Assembly (NCBI RefSeq): GCF_900143625.1
Contig: NZ_FRFF01000167.1
Location: forward strand, 62,001 to 126,000
Length of the DNA: 64,000 nt
Source: Nocardiopsis sp. JB363
Lineage (GTDB): Bacteria > Actinomycetota > Actinomycetes > Streptosporangiales > Streptosporangiaceae
Direction: 5' to 3'
Under the pieces are notes generated by a model. That model ran no database searches and had not been told where the DNA came from. It worked only from the letters and a program-made list of their open reading frames with translations. Within the stretch, counting starts at the first letter, position 1. The number at the start of each line of letters is the position of its first letter. This document shows positions 57,290 to 64,000 of the stretch, piece by piece. A program made the position numbers and the translations under genes.

Positions 57290-59161
57290 TTACTCGACCT
57301 CGCCCGGTTCCTCCCCTGAGGAAGCGGAACCGCTCCGTTCCGCCGCCCACGACCGCCCGAACAGCTCCCGGGCCCATCGGGTCAGCTCCCGATGACGAGT
57401 GTGCTCCGGACCGACCGGGTCGAGTGGCCCGCCCCAGTTCTCCCCCGGTTCCGGCACCCCCAACCCGAGGGTCTCCCGAACCGCCGCCAGGACCTCCTCC
57501 CCCGGCTCGTCCCGAACGCGAGGGGCCGAGCGGACTCGTTCCGACAGCGCGCGCCCCACACGGGTGGCGGCCCCCGCGCACACCACTCCCAGGAACTCGG
57601 CCTCATGGAAGGCACGCAGCACCCGGAACTCGTGGCCCGGGTCGACGGCGGTCAACGGCTGGTGCCAGTGGGCTGCCGAGATCAGCCACTCGGTTCCCGC
57701 GACCCGTTTGTCCTCCTCGGCCAGTTCCCGCGTGGCTCGCGCACCGTTGATGCCCAGGGTGATCCCGCTCGGCACGTCCGACAGCGCGCACACCACGGCC
57801 CACCTGGTGCGGGCGTCGGCGCCCTCGTCCACGGCCCCGGACGCCACGGGTTCGTCGTCGGTGGGCCACCACAGGCCGTCCTCCGCACGCCGGGCCCATC
57901 CCTCCAGCAGCGCCACCAGGCGCACCTCCGGAGCGGCCGCCGACCAATCGCCCACCTGCGCGGAGAGCATGACGTGACCGTCCTGGGCGACCAACAGCCC
58001 GGTCTGCGCTCCCACCTCGATCCAGGTCCTGGCCAGGTCCTCGTTCCCGCCCGCCGCCCTGGTGAGGCGGCGCCGAGACGGCACCGCCAGGCGACCGTCC
58101 CGGCGCAACCTCCCGGGACGTTCGGCGAGCGCGGTCACCAGCCGGGTGTCGGCCCCCGCCAGGGCGGTGAGCGCCTCCCGGGAGATCTCCTCCACCGCGC
58201 CCGGTCCACGCCCCGGCAGCATCCCCTCGACCGGGGGTCCCATGATCTGTGGCGGAGCCGGGTCGAACCGGTGCGGGAAGGCACGCCGGATCGCTAGGGC
58301 CACCTCACGCGCGACCACGAAGAGGCAACTGTCCCCCGTCTCGGTCTCGTACTCCGACGGTAGGAGCAGAGCTCGCTCCAACAACCAGTCCAGTTCAACG
58401 TCGCCCGTTCCGTTCACCGGCAAAGCGATGTTCCCCGGAGCGATCGAGTCGATCTCCACCACCTCGGAGAAGAAGGTCAACTGGAGGAGTCGGTGCCCCA
58501 CTTCGTGCGGTGCCTCGCGCACCAGGGACTCCACCCTGCGTTCGTCGGTGAGGACTGCCTCCAATGCGGCCACGGACTCCCGCCAACCTTGGGTGGGGTC
58601 CAGCCCCCACGCCAATGCCATTCGGCGCAACATCGCCAGGTCGCACCACTCCAAGGCTTCCCCGACCGACCGGGGAAAGCCGCGCGTGCCGAACTGGTGA
58701 CCCGCGTCGTCGGGCAGGTGGTAGCCACCGTCGCCGTCCGGCCACAGGACCGCCAGGTCCACGAGGTCGGATATGCACTCCTGCGCGCGCATCCGTGCCA
58801 GTCCGGGACGGTCGGCGCCCACCCTGGCCAATAGGGCCTCATGGTCGACCGGCCCCAGAAGAAACTGGTCCTGGGCGAGGGACCGCCGGGGGCGAGGCCA
58901 CTCACCCTCCGGCCCGCCCGGGAGCAGCTCCCGCGCGTTCTCCGCGACGCCCACGATGGCGCGCAGGATCTGGTGGTGGGGCAGAGGCAGACGCTCGAAG
59001 ACCGTGGGACGGTAGGCCAGAGTCATGATCAGGTCGAGCAGGGTGTCGGGAGTGGCCGTCCGGTAGCGGACGGCACCGTCGGGGATGGTGGCCAGGATGT
59101 CCGCGACCCGTTCCGGAGGCATGGTGCGGAGGTGGGCGTCCAACGCGGCGAGTCGGTCCAT
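57290..59161 (-). CDS. Helicase-associated-like protein of unknown function
   Basis: The 623-aa protein resembles the large actinobacterial proteins called helicase-associated or XPB-C-terminal-like, by its helical N-terminus (LDLIMTLAYRPTVFERLPLPHHQILRAIVGV, in parts), a winged element (LAVLWPDGDGGYHLPDDAG) and a C-terminal helicase-like half. It has no Walker motifs and so is not itself a helicase. Similar winged modules occur in the four paralogues around it, but the overall sequence is different. The ATG at 59159-59161 follows a TAGAGT -10-like hexamer by 7 nt with no ribosome site, so it is probably leaderless. Assignment is weak. Confidence 0.5.
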   Translation of the reverse strand: MDRLAALDAHLRTMPPERVADILATIPDGAVRYRTATPDTLLDLIMTLAYRPTVFERLPLPHHQILRAIVGVAENARELLPGGPEGEWPRPRRSLAQDQFLLGPVDHEALLARVGADRPGLARMRAQECISDLVDLAVLWPDGDGGYHLPDDAGHQFGTRGFPRSVGEALEWCDLAMLRRMALAWGLDPTQGWRESVAALEAVLTDERRVESLVREAPHEVGHRLLQLTFFSEVVEIDSIAPGNIALPVNGTGDVELDWLLERALLLPSEYETETGDSCLFVVAREVALAIRRAFPHRFDPAPPQIMGPPVEGMLPGRGPGAVEEISREALTALAGADTRLVTALAERPGRLRRDGRLAVPSRRRLTRAAGGNEDLARTWIEVGAQTGLLVAQDGHVMLSAQVGDWSAAAPEVRLVALLEGWARRAEDGLWWPTDDEPVASGAVDEGADARTRWAVVCALSDVPSGITLGINGARATRELAEEDKRVAGTEWLISAAHWHQPLTAVDPGHEFRVLRAFHEAEFLGVVCAGAATRVGRALSERVRSAPRVRDEPGEEVLAAVRETLGLGVPEPGENWGGPLDPVGPEHTRHRELTRWARELFGRSWAAERSGSASSGEEPGEVE

Positions 59162-59355
59162 GGCGCCAACTCTAGGGATCGTCGTCCCCACGCGCACCGA
59201 CGATCTCCAAGCCTGTGGACAACCCGGGCACGGCCGGCCCTCACTCCCGGCTTCGTACCGATCTACGCGAAAGCACCCCACCGCACCGGCGCGGAACGGT
59301 AGTAAGGGTGCACCCTCGCTCACACCCACACCCGATGCTGGAAACGGGACCGGAC

Positions 59356-60762
59356 ATGCCCTCTCACGAACCGTCACGGCCGGGACGACCTCCCCTGTCG
59401 GCCAGGCCCGTGTCGTTGCCACCGATCGAGGTCCTGGCCCGCATGGCGCTGGACTCCCCACTACTATGCGACGCTCTGAGCCTCGCCCGCTGGAGCGCCC
59501 CCACCACCCCGGTCACCTCCGGTGGGGTCCCCGGCATCGACGACGCCCGGTCGGCGATCTCCCGCTTCTCCCTGTGGCCGCACGACCTGCCCGGCCACCT
59601 GGATCAACGGGTGATCTGGCTCGGTGCCCTGCACTCGGTCGCCGACGTCGCCCACTTCGTGGTGCCCTGGTCCGCCGCGCTACGCCTGGGGCTGGTCCGC
59701 ATCGACGATTCCCTGGCCCGGCCCGACCCCGACCTGGAACGTCGGGTACGCGACCCCGAGCAGGTCCTGGAGTGGTGGTTCCACGAATTCGAGCACACCA
59801 TCGCGCACGCCCGCGGCGACCTGTCCCGCCCGCACGACCCCGCGCCCGGTACGACCGGGCCCGATCTACTCCCGGAGGTGTTGCGGTTCCTGTACGAGGC
59901 TCCTGACGGGCACCGGCCCGATCTGGACACCCTGGCTTTGGAAGCCCTGTCCAGACCGGTCCCGCGCTCCGCCTCGACCGACACGCCCCACACCACCGAC
60001 CTGCTCCTGCACGTGTTATGGCAGCTTTCCGACACCGGGGCCGTGGCTTTGGACCACCGTCCCGAGGACGAGGGCGAGGATCGGTGCACCATCGAGCTCA
60101 CCTCGCTGGGCCGCCACGGGGTACGCCGGTTGCTCCTGGAGGTGGGTATCCACGCGCCCCTCGTGGACACCCTCGCCGAGGCGTGCGCCTCCCGGTTCCT
60201 GGACGCCCTGGCCGTGCTGCCGTTCGAGGAGCGCTCACCGGAGGCCGCGCAATGGTTGGACCGGCGTGGACCGGACGAGGCCCTGCGCCAGATCACCGAA
60301 GTGGTGCGAGGCCCCGGTCTGGCCCTTCGCCGTTGGGTCGCCGCCCAGGTACTCAACACCACCAGTTCCGAGCTCGAACCGCGGCTGCGCGTCTTGTTGA
60401 CCTCACCGCACAGCACGGAGGCCTGTCTGGCCGCGATGGTCCTGCTCTCCTCCGGCATGCTGGGCCAGCGCGGTATCGACCGGCTGTTGGCCGAGTACGG
60501 GCCATGGGTGGTGATCGACATGGTGGCCGCGGCGATGTCCCCCGACGGTTCCGGGTTGCCTTCCTTCCTGGCCGCGGAGGACACCCCCGACGTGTACCGA
60601 CTGCTGTTGGCGGACGCCGACCCCGTGGTGTTGGGGGCGCACCCCGACGCCCTGACCGTCCTGGACGCCTTGGCCCATCACCACCCCGTCTCCGAGGCCG
60701 CGGCCCGGTCCGGGGAACTGGCCGATCGGATCCGAGCGTTCGGGCGCCCCATGGAACAGTGA
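59356..60762 (+). CDS. Paralogous family protein D (unknown function)
   Basis: This 468-aa protein is the fourth family member and pairs closely with the one at 53935: ARPVSL near the start, LLCDALSLARWS (about 37-48), FSLWPHDL, WSAALRLGLV (about 105-114), the DPEQVLEWWF helix, TGAVALDHRP and IELTSLGRHGVRRLLL (about 246-261). HEAT-like helices follow (QITEVVRGPGLALRRWVAAQVL; TEACLAAMVLLSSG). The ATG at 59356 was chosen by alignment with protein C; an ATG at 59335 is in frame. The stop is 4 nt before the convergent stop of the YezG-like gene, so these two genes end almost back to back without room for a terminator. Confidence 0.6.
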   Translation: MPSHEPSRPGRPPLSARPVSLPPIEVLARMALDSPLLCDALSLARWSAPTTPVTSGGVPGIDDARSAISRFSLWPHDLPGHLDQRVIWLGALHSVADVAHFVVPWSAALRLGLVRIDDSLARPDPDLERRVRDPEQVLEWWFHEFEHTIAHARGDLSRPHDPAPGTTGPDLLPEVLRFLYEAPDGHRPDLDTLALEALSRPVPRSASTDTPHTTDLLLHVLWQLSDTGAVALDHRPEDEGEDRCTIELTSLGRHGVRRLLLEVGIHAPLVDTLAEACASRFLDALAVLPFEERSPEAAQWLDRRGPDEALRQITEVVRGPGLALRRWVAAQVLNTTSSELEPRLRVLLTSPHSTEACLAAMVLLSSGMLGQRGIDRLLAEYGPWVVIDMVAAAMSPDGSGLPSFLAAEDTPDVYRLLLADADPVVLGAHPDALTVLDALAHHHPVSEAAARSGELADRIRAFGRPMEQ

Positions 60763-60766
60763 GGAA

Positions 60767-61717
60767 TCAGACCTTCCCCTCGGCCACCGCCCGGGCGATC
60801 TGTTCGTTCATCTCTCGGGCGAGCACATCCGCGTGGTAGGCGATGTGTTCGGGCAAGTGCCCTTCCATCGCGGCACGGAAACCGGTGATGTCCGTGGTCG
60901 CGTTTCGCCCGCTCGGCAGGGGCACGAGCAGTGTGTCGGTGCCGCGGAAGGCGATCTGCGTCCCGTACCCGGCGAAGGCCCGGCGGAGCGCGGCCATGGC
61001 GGTGTCGTCCGGCGTGGCGATCAGCCCCTGCCGGCGGGCGTTCTCGGCCGTGAGCCCGGCCACGCCCGCCGCGATGCGGGGCCACCGGGCCGTGGTCGCG
61101 ACCACGGCCCGTTCGAAGGTCTCCACCATGTCGCTGGGCGCGAAGGGGCCGTGTCCGGGGACGAGAAGTCGCACGCTGGTGGGCGGCAGGTACTCGATCC
61201 GCAGGCCTTCCTCTTGGAAGGCCCGGACCAGAACGTCACCGAAGTCGGCGTGGACGGGGCCCAGGTCGAACGTGCGGGCCTGTTCCAGGTGGGTCCGCAT
61301 CCAGCCGGGGATCTCCTCCGGGGTGCGGGGGTAGCGGCGCATCTCCTGGGCGTAGGCCAGGGGCGCGAGCCCGTTGGGCACTGCCACCTCGTCGTACTCG
61401 TACTCGACCCGGAAGCGTCCGGCGGCCTCCACCGAGATCCGCGCCTCGAACCAGGTGCCCGCTCCCGGCTTCTCGCCCAGGTCCTTCAGTTCCGTGGCCA
61501 GTACCCGGACCGGCTCGGGCGGGACGAACTCGCGGATCGTGCCGTCGGTACTCCCCGCGATGAGGTCCTCGAAGGTGAAGCCGCCCACCTGACGCGTCAG
61601 GTATATGACGTTCTGCCAGTCCTCGGGCATGATCTCGACCAGTGCGCGGGCGATCTCCTCGACGGTCTGCTGTTGCCGGAGCATGGGCGGCGTCGCGTCC
61701 TGCGGTGATTCGGTCAT
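60767..61717 (-). CDS. YezG-like immunity/antitoxin family protein
   Basis: The 316-aa protein begins with a YezG/DUF600-like domain (EEIARALVEIMPEDWQNVIYLTRQVGG, in parts) and has the MRRYPRTPEEIPGWM segment seen in many actinobacterial immunity proteins, then a second related region (RAFQEEGLRIEYLPP). YezG-type proteins neutralise secreted polymorphic toxins. No toxin gene is visible in this window, so it may be an orphan immunity gene or serve another purpose. The ATG at 61715-61717 was chosen because the domain begins shortly after it. Confidence 0.5.
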   Translation of the reverse strand: MTESPQDATPPMLRQQQTVEEIARALVEIMPEDWQNVIYLTRQVGGFTFEDLIAGSTDGTIREFVPPEPVRVLATELKDLGEKPGAGTWFEARISVEAAGRFRVEYEYDEVAVPNGLAPLAYAQEMRRYPRTPEEIPGWMRTHLEQARTFDLGPVHADFGDVLVRAFQEEGLRIEYLPPTSVRLLVPGHGPFAPSDMVETFERAVVATTARWPRIAAGVAGLTAENARRQGLIATPDDTAMAALRRAFAGYGTQIAFRGTDTLLVPLPSGRNATTDITGFRAAMEGHLPEHIAYHADVLAREMNEQIARAVAEGKV

Positions 61718-61899
61718 CGGGGGGCTCCGAAGCGAGGGGGTACTGTGACCCGCTCTTCCTACCGTGCGCGTCCGCCTTCTCCCACATCGCGCAGGTCGGT
61801 GGCCCATCGGGGATCGGTGAGGCGACCGGCCGCGCACCGTGCCCCTCCCATGCGAGCCGGTGCGACGCGGTGTCAGATCCGCTCCGCCGCGGGGCGGGG

Positions 61900-62337
61900 T
61901 CAGCCGACCACGGCGTCCAGGTAGACCCACTCACCCTCGTGTCGGCGGAACCGGCTGTACTCGCACAGTTCACCGTCCTGGCCTTCCTCCCGATAGCGCG
62001 CCCGGAACTCGACGGCGCCCTCCTTGTGGAAGGGGGTCCCCTCATTCGTACGCAGGATCTCCAGCCCCGTCCACTCGGTGTCGGGGTCCAGGCCCACCCG
62101 GCGGGGTCGGGTGGCGGGATCCCAGGAACGCAGGAGGTAGTCCTCGTCGCCCACGACGAAGGCGCTGTAGCGCGAACGCATGAGGTCCTCCGCGGTGGCC
62201 GCACGGGCCGTGCCCGCGTGCAGGCGACCGCAACACGCACCGTACTCCTCGGGCCGGCCGCACGGGCAGGGTGCGTCGGTGAGGACGGGTCGCGGGCCGG
62301 TGGAACGCTGGGAACGGTGGGGACGCTGCTGGGCCAT
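61900..62337 (-). CDS. YchJ/UPF0225-family SEC-C motif protein
   Basis: The 145-aa protein has an N-terminal SEC-C-type zinc motif (CPCGRPEEYGACCG, about residues 24-37) followed by the UPF0225 domain with RSRYSAFVVGDEDYLLRSWD and later LEILRTNEGTPFHKEGAVEFRARY (in parts). This matches the YchJ family of unknown function. The ATG at 62335-62337 is used because it places the zinc motif near the N-terminus as in other members. The gene is single. Confidence 0.85.
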   Translation of the reverse strand: MAQQRPHRSQRSTGPRPVLTDAPCPCGRPEEYGACCGRLHAGTARAATAEDLMRSRYSAFVVGDEDYLLRSWDPATRPRRVGLDPDTEWTGLEILRTNEGTPFHKEGAVEFRARYREEGQDGELCEYSRFRRHEGEWVYLDAVVG

Positions 62338-62768
62338 GCACCCATTCTGGCGTGCCGGGGGTACCACCCGGCCCGATGGAGGGGAATCGGGTCGGATGGT
62401 TCGGGTGGAGGGGTCAGGCTCCGCCGTCACCTGGGCGGCGCGGTGGAGGTGGCGGCAACCACCGTGGAGGTGGACCGTCGTCGGGGGCAGGGCGCGGTTG
62501 AGGGATCGGGAGCGCGTTCACGTGGGCGTAGTCCATGTCCATCCCCCGGGGTGATACCCATCCTGGCCGGTGGAACGAAACGCGCGGGATGTCCACTTCC
62601 GGCGCCCGACCGTCACCTTTCGACCCTGGCTGAGCGTGCCATTCCGTGGCTTCCACACCAACCTTGCCCTGTGAAATAACCCAACCACTCACGAATGGGC
62701 GTGTCCGGGTCGAGACCAGACCACATGTGTATAGTCGGTCCGACCGCTGGCCAGGAAAGGTTGAGATC
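62338..62768. other. Divergent intergenic region, no supported gene
   Basis: This stretch of 431 bp upstream of the methylase-like gene has a lower GC content near 62640-62720 (GTGAAATAACCCAACC) and may hold its promoter. No frame is supported. Confidence 0.4.
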
Positions 62769-64000
62769 ATGGACAACGTGGAGGTGAGCTCCGCCGACAT
62801 CGCCCGTATCGCCGGGGTCAAACCGACGGCGGTCAGCAACTGGCGTCGACGCCACGACGACTTCCCCACCCCCGTCGGCGGTACCGACCGCAGCCCCCGC
62901 TTCGACCTGGCGGAGATCGAGGCGTGGCTGTCCACCCACCGCAGTGTGCCGACCATCGACCCCGACCAGCGTCTGTGGCAGGTGGTGGACTCCCTGCGCG
63001 GGTCCGCTCCGGTCGAGGACCTCCTCGGGCTGGTCGGCGCGTTGGCCCTGCACCTGCGCGACCACCCCGAAGCTCCCCCGAGGGACCCGGCCGCGTTGGT
63101 GGCCGCGGCCTTGGACGGCTTCGAGACACGATTGCGGGCCTCCGGTTCGGCCTGCCTGGCCGACCATCGGCCCGTCGAGGTCCCCGACACCCTGCTCCCC
63201 GCCCTGGTGGAGGCGACCGTGCGCGCCGTCGCCGAGAGCGGCCCCGGCCCGGTCCTGGAACGCATGAGCCGAAGGTCGGAGCAACGTTCCCCCGTCGGTT
63301 CGCACAACCTTCCCCCCGCCCTGGCCGACCTGATGGTCCACCTCGCCGGCACCGGCGGTGCCCTGACCGATCCCGCCTGTGGCGGGAGCGAACTCCTGTT
63401 GGCGGGGATCCGAGCCGGACGCGCGCCACTGCGCGGCCAGGACCGGGAGCGGGCGACACTGTGGCTGACCGCGCTGCGCCTGGCCTTCCACGACGCCCTG
63501 GACGAGCAGGTCGAACTACGGGTCGGCGACGCCCTGCGAGAACCGGCCTTCACCGCTGCCCCGGCCGACTCGGTGGTCATCGCTCCCCCGTTCGGTGAAC
63601 GCAACTGGGGCCTGGAGGACCTGGTCGATGACCCCCGGTGGGTGCACGGGCTGCCGCCTCGCCTGGAATCCGACCTGGCCTGGGTACAGCACGCCCTTTC
63701 CCAACTGCGACCGAGCGGCAGGGCCGTGCTGCTGATGCCTCCGGCCGCGGCCCAACGTCCCTCCGGGCGGCGGATCCGCCGTTCGCTGCTACGGTCCGGT
63801 GCGTTCCTCGCGGTGGTGTCGCTGCCCGCCGGTTTCGCCGCGCACTACGCCGTGCCGCTGCAGCTGTGGGTGCTGCGCCGGACCGACGAGACGACGACGC
63901 CCACGCCTTTGCTGTTGGTGGACACCGAGCCGACCGACCCCCACGATGTGGATCGCCCCGAGGAAGTGATCGACCGGATCCGAGGACTCTGGGAGGACTT
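62769..64000 (+). CDS. N6-DNA-methylase-like protein with N-terminal helix-turn-helix (truncated by window end)
   Basis: At least 410 aa are visible. Residues about 7-30 form a helix-turn-helix (SADIARIAGVKPTAVSNWRRRH), followed by DLAEIEAWL and a helical region. The methyltransferase domain has a motif I-like DPACGGSELL (201-210) and the helices LWLTALRLAFHDAL and RVGDALREP. At the motif IV position it has VIAPPFGERNWG (APPF at 272-275). Canonical type I-like N6-adenine methylases have NPPF or NPPY, so the catalytic Asn is Ala here; the enzyme may be inactive or altered. Later blocks (LRPSGRAVLLMPPAAA, YAVPLQLWVL) match the HsdM-like fold. Similar HTH-methylase proteins are common in actinobacteria; their job is unclear. 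ATG 62769 follows an AAAGGTTGAGATC site. Confidence 0.75.
   Translation, partial: MDNVEVSSADIARIAGVKPTAVSNWRRRHDDFPTPVGGTDRSPRFDLAEIEAWLSTHRSVPTIDPDQRLWQVVDSLRGSAPVEDLLGLVGALALHLRDHPEAPPRDPAALVAAALDGFETRLRASGSACLADHRPVEVPDTLLPALVEATVRAVAESGPGPVLERMSRRSEQRSPVGSHNLPPALADLMVHLAGTGGALTDPACGGSELLLAGIRAGRAPLRGQDRERATLWLTALRLAFHDALDEQVELRVGDALREPAFTAAPADSVVIAPPFGERNWGLEDLVDDPRWVHGLPPRLESDLAWVQHALSQLRPSGRAVLLMPPAAAQRPSGRRIRRSLLRSGAFLAVVSLPAGFAAHYAVPLQLWVLRRTDETTTPTPLLLVDTEPTDPHDVDRPEEVIDRIRGLWED

Noticed and set aside
45221..60762. Interpreting the four paralogues as a recent tandem duplication
   Set aside because: They are separated by unrelated genes and differ greatly in sequence, so duplication is old.
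1..64000. CRISPR arrays, tRNA or rRNA genes
   Set aside because: No regularly spaced repeats and no tRNA-like T-arm/acceptor pattern or rRNA sequence was noticed. A covariance search would be needed to exclude a tRNA.

Overview
This is a high-GC actinobacterial chromosome segment. Coding regions have strong GC third-position bias, GTG starts are common, several genes look leaderless, and GntR, TetR and Tat/lipoprotein genes are frequent. The gene set (classical menaquinone genes beside an HrdB/SigA-like sigma factor, a complete FxSxx-type RiPP locus and many actinobacteria-only hypothetical genes) suggests a Nocardiopsis-like member of the Nocardiopsaceae. That is inference from gene content; no rRNA or tRNA gene was recognised. 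The window looks chromosomal rather than plasmid or prophage.

Layout. 1-561: the N-terminal part of a GHL10/DUF187-type lipoprotein. 786-11595: menaquinone genes menF (+), menD (-), menC (-) and menE (+), with a PhoX-type phosphatase (PHO-box-like tandem repeat upstream) and a Uma2-type nuclease between menF and menD. An intact IscB (OMEGA-type RNA-guided nuclease) element sits between menC and menD and ends 9 bp before the menD start codon. A 53-codon MenB-like N-terminal fragment overlaps the menC start. 12167-13576: principal sigma factor. 13772-17089: small membrane proteins, a lipoprotein, and GntR and TetR regulators. 17128-23102: an oligopeptide/nickel-type ABC transporter (fused double ATPase, permease, binding lipoprotein, second permease). 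23275-25974: pgi and a voltage-gated-channel homologue. 26554-30265: an LldR/FadR-type regulator divergent from lutABC (L-lactate oxidation), with a perfect TGGT-N3-ACCA operator.

30429-38896: a lipoprotein hydrolase, a DUF574 methyltransferase, a DUF2786 protein, an HD-type fragment, a PPOX-fold protein, an MFS transporter, and a two-gene unit of a STAND NTPase and a membrane-anchored coiled-coil protein. 39148-44697: an FxSxx-COOH-type RiPP locus with a 57-aa precursor, FxsT (NB-ARC/TPR, divergent), a HExxH-type putative peptide hydroxylase and an FxsB radical SAM/SPASM maturase. The precursor tail departs from the FxSxx pattern.

45221-60762: four members of one uncharacterised paralogous family (45221, 48751, 53935, 59356) interspersed with an amidase, a GNAT acetyltransferase, a carnitine-acyltransferase-like protein, an SDR, a GltS-type symporter and a helicase-associated-like protein. 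60767-64000: a YezG-like immunity-type protein, a YchJ/UPF0225 protein and the start of an N6-DNA-methylase-like gene whose motif IV is APPF instead of NPPF.

The most unusual elements are the RiPP locus with a variant precursor and a neighbouring STAND module, the paralogous family, and the IscB element wedged against menD.
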